A stretch of 64,000 nt of DNA from Geoalkalibacter sp. Its GTDB lineage: Bacteria; Desulfobacterota; Desulfuromonadia; Desulfuromonadales; Geoalkalibacteraceae. Under the pieces are notes generated by a model. The model was not told the DNA's origin, searched no databases, and was given only the letters and a program-made list of their open reading frames with translations. The DNA is taken from positions 1-64,000 of the forward strand of contig NZ_JAUWAV010000006.1 in assembly GCF_030605225.1 (NCBI RefSeq), in the 5' to 3' direction. Positions 15,894 to 25,002 of this stretch are shown here, piece by piece. The stretch's first letter is position 1. Each line of letters starts with the position of its first letter. The translations under genes and the position numbers were made by a program.

Positions 15894-17429
15894 CTACTTT
15901 TCCGCCCGCGGCATCTGCGCCACCAGGTTGAGGCGCACATCCACGCCTTCGATCTGAAAATGGGGAACAATGTACAGGCTGACGCTGAAAAACCCGGGAT
16001 TCTCCGGGATCTCCACCACCTCCACCCGTCCGTCCTTGAGGGGATGGGTGGCAAGCAGATCGGGTTCGGGATCCTTCATCTTGGTCACCAGCGTTTGCAG
16101 CCAGGCGTTGAGTTCGTTCTCCAGAGTCTGGCGGCTCTTGGTGGTGCCGATGTTCTCGCGCTGCAACACCTTGAGGTAATGAGCGATGCGCGAGACCAGA
16201 AAGATGTAGGGCAGACGGGCGTTGATGCGCGCGTTGGCGGTCGCGTCGGCGGCATGATATTCGGCCGGTTTCTGTACCGAATCCGCCGAGAAGAAACAGG
16301 CATAATCGCTGTTCTTGTAATAGCTCAGGGGAATGAAGCCGAGTTGGGCGAATTCGAGTTCGCGCGTCTCGGGAATGAGGATTTCCGTGGGGATTTTGCT
16401 CTGCAGGCCTTTGCCGGCATCGTAATTGTGGATGGCCAGGTTCTCCACCTTGCCGCCCGACTCGGGGCCGCGGATGTTCACCGCCCAGCCGTTGTCGGCA
16501 AAGGAGCGCGCCACGTTGGCGGCAAAGGCGAAGGCCGCGTTGCCCCACAGGTAGTTGCCATGATGCTCGGCGCGCACCTCCTCCTCGTAATTGAAAGTGC
16601 GCACCGGATTGCTCTCGGCGCCGTAGGGCAGGCGCAGCAGAAAGCGCGGCAGCACCAGGCCGACGTAGCGCGCATCCTCGGACTCGCGGAAAGACTGCCA
16701 GCGAATGTACTCGGCGCGCTCCATATAGGTGGCCAGATCATGAATTTTCGGCAGCTCGTCGATGCTCTCCTTGCCGAAAAAGCGCGCCCCTACGGAACTG
16801 ATGAAGGGGCAATGGGCGCTGGCCGCCACGCGCGAGACATCGGTCAGCAACGCCACGTCCTGAGGCGTGTTTTCGAATTCGTAATTGGCGATGATCGTCG
16901 AAATGGGCTGGCCGCCCGGGGTGTCGTACTCGTTGACGTAGACATGGCGGTAAAGGCCGGTCTGCACCGTCTCGGGCGCTTCCTCGAAATCCTCGCGCAG
17001 ATCGTCCTTGCGACAGTCGAGCAGCTCCAGCTTGATGTTGGCGCGGAAATCACAGCGCGCGACCAGATGGTGCAGGCCACGCCAGGCGGCCTCGACTTTC
17101 TGGAACTCGGGGTGGTGCAGAACGGCGTCAAGCTGGCGGCTGATGGCTTCGTCGATCTGTGCGATGTAGGAATCGAGCAGCGTCTTGTCAATGCGCTCGA
17201 CCCGACCGCGACTGCGCGCGGCGAGATCGAGAAACACCTGGATGGCGGCGGTCAGACGCTTGTTGAGGGAGATGTCGGCCAGCTTGCCGGCATCGGCGAA
17301 CGTCTCAAGAGCGACGCTTTCGCGCAAGGGTTTGATGTCCACCAGGTTGCACAACCGCTCGTAGGCACCGGGAGCCGCAGACTCCTCGGCGAGAAGAACT
17401 CGGGCCTGAACACTTTCCTGAATAGCCAT
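15894..17429 (-). CDS. tssC: T6SS sheath large subunit TssC (VipB)
   Basis: This 511-residue sheath subunit interlocks with TssB to form the contractile tail. Family signatures include LDAVLHHPEFQKVEAAWRGL, the GGQPISTIIANYEF segment, ARFFGKESIDELPKI and the C-terminal YIFLVSRIAHYLKVLQREN. It ends in the normal DVRLNLVAQMPRAEK. An AAAAGGAG ribosome site precedes the ATG, 13 bp after tssB. Nothing unusual is seen in length or motifs. Confidence 0.97.
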   Translation of the reverse strand: MAIQESVQARVLLAEESAAPGAYERLCNLVDIKPLRESVALETFADAGKLADISLNKRLTAAIQVFLDLAARSRGRVERIDKTLLDSYIAQIDEAISRQLDAVLHHPEFQKVEAAWRGLHHLVARCDFRANIKLELLDCRKDDLREDFEEAPETVQTGLYRHVYVNEYDTPGGQPISTIIANYEFENTPQDVALLTDVSRVAASAHCPFISSVGARFFGKESIDELPKIHDLATYMERAEYIRWQSFRESEDARYVGLVLPRFLLRLPYGAESNPVRTFNYEEEVRAEHHGNYLWGNAAFAFAANVARSFADNGWAVNIRGPESGGKVENLAIHNYDAGKGLQSKIPTEILIPETRELEFAQLGFIPLSYYKNSDYACFFSADSVQKPAEYHAADATANARINARLPYIFLVSRIAHYLKVLQRENIGTTKSRQTLENELNAWLQTLVTKMKDPEPDLLATHPLKDGRVEVVEIPENPGFFSVSLYIVPHFQIEGVDVRLNLVAQMPRAEK

Positions 17430-17442
17430 GATCGGTCTCCTT

Positions 17443-17955
17443 TTATTCGCCGACGGCGGCGGGCGTCGCCCCGAGAATCTCTTCCAACCGGCCTTTCAGC
17501 TCGGTCAATTCGGGCTGATCCTTGACGATTTTTTCCAGTTCCTTGCGAAAGCCGGCGTTGTCGAGCAGATTGGCCTTGAGATCCTTGAGCAGATTGCGCA
17601 TGGCCATCATGCTGTGCATCTCGGGAATCTGGTTGGCAACCCGGTCGGGATGAAAAGCCCGCATGGAATCAAATTTCAGGTTGACGGCGATCTCGCCACC
17701 GTCGCGGGCCAACTCGTTGGGCACCTCGAAGCGCGCTTCGGGACCCATTTCGCGCAGCACCGCCTCGAAGTTGCCGTTATTGATGTTGATGCGCTCGCGC
17801 TCGGCCACCCGGCCGGTGCTCTTGCCGTTGGTGAAATCGCCCACCACCAGCATTTTCAAAGGCAGCTCCATCTTTTTGCGGTTGCCGCCCGTCTCGACGT
17901 CGAGGGCGATATTGACGCGCGCCTTGGGAATTTCCTTCTGAAAACTGTCGGCCAT
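17443..17955 (-). CDS. tssB: T6SS sheath small subunit TssB (VipA)
   Basis: The gene codes for 170 residues from ATG 17955 (MADSFQKEIPKARVNIALDV), preceded by AAAAAGGAGAG. The LPLKMLVVGDFT segment and the DSMRAFHPDRVANQIPEM segment are characteristic of TssB. It pairs with TssC to build the sheath and carries the N-terminal strand exchanged between neighbouring subunits. A 169-bp gap separates it from tssA, suggesting either an internal promoter or inserted repeat material. Confidence 0.95.
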   Translation of the reverse strand: MADSFQKEIPKARVNIALDVETGGNRKKMELPLKMLVVGDFTNGKSTGRVAERERININNGNFEAVLREMGPEARFEVPNELARDGGEIAVNLKFDSMRAFHPDRVANQIPEMHSMMAMRNLLKDLKANLLDNAGFRKELEKIVKDQPELTELKGRLEEILGATPAAVGE

Positions 17956-18070
17956 GTTTCTCTCCTTTTTGAATGCGATGCAGATAAATCCAAAAAACCA
18001 ATGGGACGCAGATCCAATCGGATCGAACCGGATCAAATCGGATAAACCCTGGAAAATCGTTAAACCGTTT

Positions 18071-18120
18071 GTAGGGGCGCACCGATGTGCGCCCGGGCGG
18101 ACGCAGTGCCCCCTGCAAAA
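18071..18120. repeat. GTAGGGGCGC intergenic hairpin element
   Basis: The gap between tssA and tssB contains GTAGGGGCGCACCGATGTGC followed by GCCCGGGCGG, with an 8-bp stem GGGCGCAC/GTGCGCCC (18075-18082 and 18087-18094). Short elements beginning GTAGGGGCG recur between genes in many Geobacter-like genomes; that recollection was not checked here. Upstream of tssB the same gap also carries several GGATC/CGGAT units (about 18012-18045). Confidence 0.45.
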
Positions 18121-18124
18121 TCAT

Positions 18125-19645
18125 TCACAACCACTGCAGCGCCGCGGCCGGATCGGTCACGCAGATTCGAGCGCGCAGGCGACGGATATCCCTGTCCAGG
18201 GCCGCCTTTTCCTCGGCGGCCGCCTGACGAACGCACTGCTGCCGGGTCTCAAGGGCGAGGCGCCAGACTTCAAGAGCCAGCGCTTCGTCCCACAGCTCCA
18301 CGCGCAGGGTTTCGCCTTGCTCTTCGAGGCTTTGCACCAGGGGCAGGGCAATCTCCGGGCGGCCGCCTTGCAGACACAGAGCGGCTTCAGCCAAATGCAG
18401 ACGCAGACGCTGAAGCTGAGTTTGCATCGGCAGCGCGCGCAGGAGTTGCAGAGCTTCGCCGAGCTTTTTCCGGGAGGCGAGATCACGGGCCTGTTGCAGG
18501 GCGTCCGCCAACTGCGCGTCCCAGGCATCCGGTGCGCTCGTCGCGCGCTGGGGCCTGTCCACGCCCCGCAGTTCATCCAGCCAGGCGCGGGTGGCGGGAT
18601 CGGCAAAGGGACGTCCATCCTCGAAGCTCAGGGTCGCCAACTCGGGAAAACGCTTGATCAGCAGTCCGGTCTGCCCGTCGATGAACTGTTCCAGATCGCC
18701 ACGCCCCCAGGCCCTGGCCGCCTGTCGGAAAAGATATTGCAGATCCAGCCAAAACTGCCCGCCCGGCTCCAGAAACAGGGCCTCGCAGAGTTGCAGCAAG
18801 GCGATGGGATCCTCGGCCTGGCCCTGAAGATCAAGGGCACTGAGGGCGCCGGCGCGCGGCGCTGGAACACGCGTGCGTCCTTGCGTACTGGGCGGAAGGA
18901 CCAGGGCGCCCCAGCGCAGGGCGCGGGTATAGGCCAGGGCTTGCGGCCAATTGCCTTGCTCGCGCCAATAGGCGCTCAGCGCACAGCTCAGGGCGAAGGC
19001 TTCGCGATCCGAAGCCACCGCGGTTTCCGTCCTTGGGTGGGCGACGGGCGGCACTTCTTCCGGCGTCGGCGGCGATGAAGAAGCCCGCGGCGGCGCGACG
19101 CCAAGGGTGCGAGCGGGCGCCGCGACATTCAACCAGGAATCCAGAGATCGCCACTGGGGAGCTTGATCCCCCAGACGGGCGCGCAACAGTGCGTTGATTT
19201 CATCAACACAACGCCGCAAGGGTGCCCGCTCCTCCTGGGCGGCGATGCGTCCCGCCGCGCGCGCCAAGGCTTCGAGGCGCGCGCCGTTGAGCCAATCCAG
19301 AGCGCTCAGGCGCTGGCTCTCCTTACGGGGGTGGCAGTTTTCCCAATGTAGTTCCAACAGCAGCCGATAGCCTTCAGCCGCCTCCAGAAGTCCGGGCAGC
19401 CCGCCACAACCCAAGGCAGCCATGACCAGATAGCCCGCGATCCGCAGATCCTTGGCCTGCTGCGCCAGAACCACGCGGCAACGTTCGTGCGCCAGGGCGT
19501 AATCATTGTCCTTGAGCTTGTCGATTTCGCGCTTGGCAAGCAGAAAATCTTCGCTGTAGCGCGGATCGTCTCCCGCGCCGGACAAGGAAGCGCGCACCGC
19601 GTCGAGCACACCAAGATCCACTTCGACCCTGATCGCCCCACTCAT
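18125..19645 (-). CDS. tssA: T6SS assembly protein TssA (ImpA N-terminal and VasJ-type C-terminal domains)
   Basis: The 506-residue protein has the ImpA domain in its N-terminal third (DPRYSEDFLLAKREIDKLKD, ELHWENCHPRKESQRLSALDWL). A Pro/Ala-rich linker around residues 185-210 follows, and the C-terminal half resembles the VasJ-type domain (ARDLASRKKLGEALQLL, ALPMQTQLQRLRLHLAEAAL). TssA primes tube and sheath growth at the baseplate and may cap the distal end. The start overlaps tagF by 4 bp. It belongs to the membrane-complex half of the operon. Confidence 0.92.
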   Translation of the reverse strand: MSGAIRVEVDLGVLDAVRASLSGAGDDPRYSEDFLLAKREIDKLKDNDYALAHERCRVVLAQQAKDLRIAGYLVMAALGCGGLPGLLEAAEGYRLLLELHWENCHPRKESQRLSALDWLNGARLEALARAAGRIAAQEERAPLRRCVDEINALLRARLGDQAPQWRSLDSWLNVAAPARTLGVAPPRASSSPPTPEEVPPVAHPRTETAVASDREAFALSCALSAYWREQGNWPQALAYTRALRWGALVLPPSTQGRTRVPAPRAGALSALDLQGQAEDPIALLQLCEALFLEPGGQFWLDLQYLFRQAARAWGRGDLEQFIDGQTGLLIKRFPELATLSFEDGRPFADPATRAWLDELRGVDRPQRATSAPDAWDAQLADALQQARDLASRKKLGEALQLLRALPMQTQLQRLRLHLAEAALCLQGGRPEIALPLVQSLEEQGETLRVELWDEALALEVWRLALETRQQCVRQAAAEEKAALDRDIRRLRARICVTDPAAALQWL

Positions 19646-20661
19646 GACAGCACCTCGCGGCGACCGGCGCGATAGAGCAGATCGAGCATGGACACCTCGT
19701 CATCACCGAGCATGCGCGCCAGTTCCGCGGAGCAACGCACATCCGAGCGCTGGTGCATGGCCAGGCGCAGGTCGAAAAGACCTGTCTCGTCGCCGCGACT
19801 CGGCAACAGCCAGAGAAACTGCGAGGCGGCCAGGGGCCGAAAGAACAAAGTCATGGCGGCCGGAATTCCGGCGTCGCCGCCGTGCCAGAAATAGTGAGCA
19901 CGCCAATGGCGTTCCTCGAGAATCGCCTCCACCAGTTGCACCCAGAACATGACCGTCGGCATCAGCAGCTCATCGGCGGGCAACGGCAGGCGCAACCCCC
20001 AGGGAATACGGTCCGGCCCACGGCGTGCGACGGTGCGCAGAGCACTGAAGAGAGCTTCAAACAGTTCCTGGCGGCGCGGCACCATGCCCGGAAAAGCCTC
20101 CGCCCAAAAGCGTCCCAGGGAGAAATCGCCGAGCAACCGGATTTGCTCGTCAAGCACCTGACGGCGAGTGAGGCCGGTGTCGCGGGAGGCCAGAGCATCG
20201 ATGCGTTCGAGCAGCAAACTCAGGGGCTCCTGGCTCCAGGGCGCGGCAAGAAGAGCGGCGCTTTGCTGAAAAAAACCGTCGAAGGCCAAAGGCACCGCCG
20301 CTTGCAGATCGCGAAACAGCGGCTCATCGGCCAATCTGAACACCAGAAAAGGGTAAGCGCGTCCGCTGCGGTCGCGCCCGGCGCACAGGGTTCCAACCAG
20401 GGTCCGATTCTGTTCGCCGCCGTTCATCACCAGATGATGCCGGGGATAGCTCGGCGCGGTGGAGCGGCCTTCGGCCTGGATTTTGCGGGACAGAACGCCC
20501 ACCCCCTCCTGCACCCAGTTCTCGACCTCCACAACTTCGCGCTCCCGGACCCCGTGGCGGATGAAATCGGCATGCACCGGCATCTTGCCGAAACAACCGA
20601 CCTGATCGCGGCGGCGCGCCGCCGGGGAGGCTTTTGGAGTACGCACAAATAAGCCGAACAT
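19642..20661 (-). CDS. tagF: T6SS-associated protein TagF
   Basis: The 339-residue protein has the TagF domain at its N-terminus (VGCFGKMPVHADFIRHG), followed by PRHHLVMNGGEQ and a DRSGRAYPF segment. In other systems TagF represses T6SS post-translationally, usually opposed by the PpkA/Fha pathway. No PpkA kinase or PppA phosphatase gene is present in this cluster, so TagF here may work through the FHA-type C-terminal domain protein encoded first in the operon. The C-terminal half lacks the PppA phosphatase domain fused in some homologues. It overlaps tssA and abuts tssM. Confidence 0.9.
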   Translation of the reverse strand: MFGLFVRTPKASPAARRRDQVGCFGKMPVHADFIRHGVREREVVEVENWVQEGVGVLSRKIQAEGRSTAPSYPRHHLVMNGGEQNRTLVGTLCAGRDRSGRAYPFLVFRLADEPLFRDLQAAVPLAFDGFFQQSAALLAAPWSQEPLSLLLERIDALASRDTGLTRRQVLDEQIRLLGDFSLGRFWAEAFPGMVPRRQELFEALFSALRTVARRGPDRIPWGLRLPLPADELLMPTVMFWVQLVEAILEERHWRAHYFWHGGDAGIPAAMTLFFRPLAASQFLWLLPSRGDETGLFDLRLAMHQRSDVRCSAELARMLGDDEVSMLDLLYRAGRREVLS

Positions 20662-20662
20662 C

Positions 20663-23600
20663 TCAGAAAATGGCCTCCGGCAGCTTCAGACGCGAAAACA
20701 GGCCGGGCTCAAAGACGTTATTTTCACGATCGGCGCGCAGGCGAAACAGCACCTTCACCGGCACCCCCTGGCTGTCGTCAAGTTCCCAGGCGCCCAGGTA
20801 CTGGGTGTTGTTCTCGGCGGTGAGTTCGGCGCGCTTGAGCAGATGAAACAGCCCCCAGACCCCCTCATAACCCAGTTCCGCGCGTTCGTTGCCCACTCCG
20901 TTGATGCCGTGGATTCTCGCGCCCAGGCGCTCCAGGTCCCCGGGCCAGCGAAATTGACGCCACTCCTGAGGTTCATTGCGGTAACGATAATGCTGGCCGT
21001 TGCTTTCCAGGTACATCTCGCTCAAACCACGACTCGGCAGAGGATAGAGGTAAAACTGCACGTCGGGCTCGGCGCCGCCGCGGCGAAAGAGTCCGGCGCT
21101 GATCAACCGCGCCTGTTCGAGAGCGGCCAGCAGATCCTCACTGAAACCAAGGCCCTGATCCAACCAGGTCTTTTGTCGCCAGCCGCCGCGCTCGGCACTG
21201 AGGAAAGGGGTCAGATCCTTGCCCACAAAACTCCAGAGCAAGCCGTCGTCGGGTCGAAAGAAATCGACGACATCCACCAGGGCGGCATCCCTGCCGGTTT
21301 CAGCGAAGGGAAAGCGGCCTTGAATTGTTCGCTCATAGGCGCTGAGCACCTGGTTCTTCCAGCTCGTCTGCAAATCCTTACGGGTCTCGGTGAGGATCAG
21401 TTGCCAGGTTTGCCGCAAGGGTGCCATGAGCATTTGAGCGACCACCGCGCGGGTGCGCGCATCGACACCGCTAAGCAGGCTGCTGGTCGACACCCAGCTT
21501 TTGTAGAGTTCGGAACCGCCCCCTCCGTTGAGGAGGTTGGCGGCATAGCGTCCGGTTTCCCGCGCGACATCGCCCGCCGCGTTGAGACGCTCGATTTCTC
21601 CCTGCACGGCGGCAATACCCTGCAGATACTGATTGAGCAGCAGACTGACGCTCATCTGTTCCGCCGGATTGCAAAGCCTGCGCAGATCGCGAAACGTCGA
21701 CTCGAGTTCGGGTACCGGATGACGCGGTGCTCCCGGGATCCCGAGCGCATCCATCGCCGCCCCCGAGGTCATTGCTTCCTCCTCGAGATTGATGTTGTGC
21801 GACACCACCCGCAGCAATTCGGCCAGGGGGCCGTCGCTGCGCCCCAGGGTCTGGAACTTGCGCGCCGCATCGTCGAGCGAGGTGAAGGGCGCGACCCGAA
21901 CGGATTCGAGCAGCCGATACCAGGCCTGGGAGTATTCAGCGAAATAGAGCGCGCGAATTTCTCGTTCGAGGCGCTCCGCCAGCCCCATATCTATGGACTG
22001 CGCCTCGCCGATCTCCGCCCCCGGGTCAAGCACCCAATCGCCGCGGCAGGCCGCCGATACCGCCCGCTTGATCTCGGGCTGAATCTGCTCGCGCCAGCCT
22101 CTTTCCGTAAACGGGCCGGGCAAGCTCACCCGACTGCTCAGGGTACCGAAGTCGAAGCCGCGCAGCAGATCATCCAGAGAGCGATCCTTGAGCTCGGAGC
22201 GCGCCTTGCCCAGAATCTGCGCGTAAAGCCGCGCGGCATTGGGCGAAGCGCGCAGTTGGTCGCGGGCCTGCGCTACCAGATCCGTACGCGGAGACCAGGC
22301 GGCTGCATCAGACCTCACCGCGCCCGAGCGAAACTGCTCAAGATAAAATGCAACCAGTTCCTCAAGATCGGATGCTTCGATGCGCCGAAAATCTCCGGAC
22401 CGATCGTCGCGGCTCAGGGCCGCGTGCCAGAGTTCGCAGAGCCGCGGAAGAACACTCGCCACATCCAGGTGTTGCGGGCGGCCCAGCATCAGATAGAGGC
22501 GCAGATCCTCATAGAATGCTTCCCGCAGGGCTTCGCGGCCAGGCTCGCCGCTGGCCTGCCACTGGCGCACTTGATTTTCGAGGCGCACTTCAAGAGAGCG
22601 CGTCACCGTTTGAAAAAAGCTCAGATCGAGGACGTCGAGGAGCATTTCGCGACTGGGCGCCAGCTGCTCGCCGCCATGATAGGCGCCGAGCCATAGATGC
22701 CAGGGCAGACGGCGTTCGTTGGCGAGCAGAGCGCGGTAGTGCGCATGAAGTTCCTCCAAAGCGGCATGGAAGCCCGCAGGCTCGGGCGCGGCGGCACTCA
22801 GGACGGAGCGGACCTTGCCGGTTGCGGCGGCGCCCTGTTGCAGGATCAGACTGTTGCCGGCCAACGAGGTGCTCAGCACCATGAACGTACCCGTGATCAA
22901 GGCGAGGGACGCCGCCACCCACCCCGATTTGAGCCAGCGTGTCAGCACCTCGCGGCGACGACTTTTGAACCCCGCCTGGGCATTGGGAAAGATGACGTCC
23001 TGAAACACCTTCTTGATGAAGTAACTGCGCGTCGTTTGGCCTTGCGGCGCCTGTTCCTCGACATAACCGAAGGCCTGGCGAAGGTTGCCGAGGATGCGTT
23101 GCAGAGGCGTGCCTTCCTGAATGGCGCTGGTCAGATAGACCCCGCAGAAGCGCGGCGTCTCCTGGTAGGGATTGGGTTTGAACAGCAAACGCGTGAATTC
23201 CGTCAGCCGAGCCGCGGCGGTCTGGAATTCGGCGGGGAATTCATGAATCCGCCCCTTGGCGACAAACCGGCGCTGCATGGCAAGCTTGCGCAGACGCATG
23301 GCGCAGAGCCGTTGGTGAAGATCTTTCAGACGTCCTTCCAGAAGAGACGACGGATTCTCTCCGTCTCCGGTTGGGTTCTCGGCCAACCAGGCTCCCCAGA
23401 CCTGATTGCGGTCATGCTCGCCGAGATCCTCGAAGAACGCATTGAAACCATGCAGTAGATCGCATTTGGTGAGAATCAGGTACACGGGGACGAGACAGCC
23501 CAGGTCGGTGATCAGTTCATCGATGCGGTCGCGAATGATCTTGACGTGCCGGGCGAGGCCGGCCTGATCGATGGTCAGCAATTCTTCCAGACTCATGGCG

Positions 23601-24247
23601 ACCAGGACGCCGTTGATGGGCAGACGCTGCCGATGCTTGCGCAACAGCGCCAAAAACGCCTTCCACTCCTGATGGTCCGCGGGTTCCGTGGTGTAGCGGC
23701 CCGCGGTATCGAGGAGAACAGCTTCGTTGGAGAACCACCAGTCGCAGTTGCGCGTCCCGCCGAAGCCGCGAATATCCATCTCGCCCTGATCGGCATAGGG
23801 AAAGTGCAGCCCCGAATGGCGCAATAAGGTCGTTTTCCCCGCCGCCGAGGGACCGATGAGCATAAACCAGGGCAGCGCGTAGAGGGCCGAGCTGCCACGG
23901 TAGCCGACACCCAGCTCCGAAGACTTGAGAGTGGCGATGGCGGCGTCCATTTTCTCGCGCAGCTGGCTGACTTCGAGATCAAGATCCCGATCCGCGCCGT
24001 CCTGACGGCCGCGCAACTCGCCGTGAAAGCGTCCGGCGCGGCGCCAGACCCAAAGGCGGCGCAGAAGCAAGGCGAGCATCACCAGCACGAGCAACCCGGC
24101 GATGAGGCCCAGACGCAGGGTCTCATCGGCCAGCCCCACATAGGGGCCGACCCACCAGATCAGCGAAACGAGAAGCACCAGGCCGATCAGGCGACTGCCG
24201 GTGCGACCGAGCAGATAGGCCTGCAACGGCAATAGAAGATTTTTCAT
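20663..24247 (-). CDS. tssM: T6SS membrane-complex protein TssM (IcmF)
   Basis: The 1194-residue inner-membrane protein has two N-terminal transmembrane helices (about residues 21-38 and 46-64), then a cytoplasmic GTPase-like domain with an intact Walker A GPSAAGKT (132-139). A third helix near residues 436-456 (GWVAASLALITGTFMVLS) is followed by a large periplasmic part ending in the IcmF C-terminal beta domain (YLYPLPSRGLSEMYLESNGQ, PGDLERLGARI). With TssL and TssJ it spans the envelope. Its start overlaps the tssL stop by 4 bp. Confidence 0.96.
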   Translation of the reverse strand: MKNLLLPLQAYLLGRTGSRLIGLVLLVSLIWWVGPYVGLADETLRLGLIAGLLVLVMLALLLRRLWVWRRAGRFHGELRGRQDGADRDLDLEVSQLREKMDAAIATLKSSELGVGYRGSSALYALPWFMLIGPSAAGKTTLLRHSGLHFPYADQGEMDIRGFGGTRNCDWWFSNEAVLLDTAGRYTTEPADHQEWKAFLALLRKHRQRLPINGVLVAMSLEELLTIDQAGLARHVKIIRDRIDELITDLGCLVPVYLILTKCDLLHGFNAFFEDLGEHDRNQVWGAWLAENPTGDGENPSSLLEGRLKDLHQRLCAMRLRKLAMQRRFVAKGRIHEFPAEFQTAAARLTEFTRLLFKPNPYQETPRFCGVYLTSAIQEGTPLQRILGNLRQAFGYVEEQAPQGQTTRSYFIKKVFQDVIFPNAQAGFKSRRREVLTRWLKSGWVAASLALITGTFMVLSTSLAGNSLILQQGAAATGKVRSVLSAAAPEPAGFHAALEELHAHYRALLANERRLPWHLWLGAYHGGEQLAPSREMLLDVLDLSFFQTVTRSLEVRLENQVRQWQASGEPGREALREAFYEDLRLYLMLGRPQHLDVASVLPRLCELWHAALSRDDRSGDFRRIEASDLEELVAFYLEQFRSGAVRSDAAAWSPRTDLVAQARDQLRASPNAARLYAQILGKARSELKDRSLDDLLRGFDFGTLSSRVSLPGPFTERGWREQIQPEIKRAVSAACRGDWVLDPGAEIGEAQSIDMGLAERLEREIRALYFAEYSQAWYRLLESVRVAPFTSLDDAARKFQTLGRSDGPLAELLRVVSHNINLEEEAMTSGAAMDALGIPGAPRHPVPELESTFRDLRRLCNPAEQMSVSLLLNQYLQGIAAVQGEIERLNAAGDVARETGRYAANLLNGGGGSELYKSWVSTSSLLSGVDARTRAVVAQMLMAPLRQTWQLILTETRKDLQTSWKNQVLSAYERTIQGRFPFAETGRDAALVDVVDFFRPDDGLLWSFVGKDLTPFLSAERGGWRQKTWLDQGLGFSEDLLAALEQARLISAGLFRRGGAEPDVQFYLYPLPSRGLSEMYLESNGQHYRYRNEPQEWRQFRWPGDLERLGARIHGINGVGNERAELGYEGVWGLFHLLKRAELTAENNTQYLGAWELDDSQGVPVKVLFRLRADRENNVFEPGLFSRLKLPEAIF

Positions 24248-24996
24248 GGCGCATCCTCCCCCGGCACAGCCGCGGCCGGCCGCCCCTTGGCCGCCATTTG
24301 TCCCACGGCCTGGGCGTCGGCGCGCATATCCCGCAAACTGTCCGTCGCCAGATTGCCCAGGGTCCAGGCATAGCCGAGATAACCGAAACAGACAAAAGCC
24401 AGGGTCGTCACGCCGATCACCCAGTAGGGCACCTCGCGGCGCACCTTGGTGAAGAGCCCTTCGCGCGGCACGCCTTGAGGGGCCAGGCGTGGATCGACCA
24501 CGCCGCGATAACCCTCGATCTGGCTGCGCAGATCAACCTGCAAAGCCATCAACTGTTCCAGGCCGCGCACCTTGTAGATGCCCTCGAAACCCAATTGCAG
24601 GCAGACATAGAAGAGCTCGATAAGTTCCAGGTTGGCTTCGCCGCCCTGGCGCAGTTCGGCCAGGCGCTCGAAAAACCCCTCGCCGGCCACATGCTCGCCA
24701 AACATCTCCAGTTGCAAAGGATGACTCATCCAGCTCAGGCGCCCCGACCAAGAACTGCCGAGCACCGCTTCATCGACAAACGCGGCGAGGGCGTACTTGG
24801 CGTCCTTGAGGATCACCATGCCGATTTGGCGCTCGAAGGCCATGCGCTCCAGTTCATCGAATCCCTTGAGGATCTGTTCGCGAAAATCTTCCGCCGACAG
24901 CCGCGCGGGGTTTCCCTCGCGCAATTGCGCCGTCAGGCGAAACAGCGTCTGACTGCATTCCAGCAGCCCATTGATTTGATTTTTCGGTCCATCCAT
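24244..24996 (-). CDS. tssL: T6SS membrane-complex protein TssL (DotU-type)
   Basis: The protein has 250 residues. The cytoplasmic DotU-like domain (YALAAFVDEAVLGSSW, LQLEMFGEHVAGEGFFERL, FYVCLQLGFEGIYKV) is followed by a single C-terminal transmembrane helix near residues 189-213. There is no OmpA-like peptidoglycan-binding domain after the helix, so wall anchoring would have to come from another protein. It interacts with TssM and TssK. It begins 6 bp after tssK. Confidence 0.95.
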   Translation of the reverse strand: MDGPKNQINGLLECSQTLFRLTAQLREGNPARLSAEDFREQILKGFDELERMAFERQIGMVILKDAKYALAAFVDEAVLGSSWSGRLSWMSHPLQLEMFGEHVAGEGFFERLAELRQGGEANLELIELFYVCLQLGFEGIYKVRGLEQLMALQVDLRSQIEGYRGVVDPRLAPQGVPREGLFTKVRREVPYWVIGVTTLAFVCFGYLGYAWTLGNLATDSLRDMRADAQAVGQMAAKGRPAAAVPGEDAP

Positions 24997-25002
24997 GGGG
25001 TG

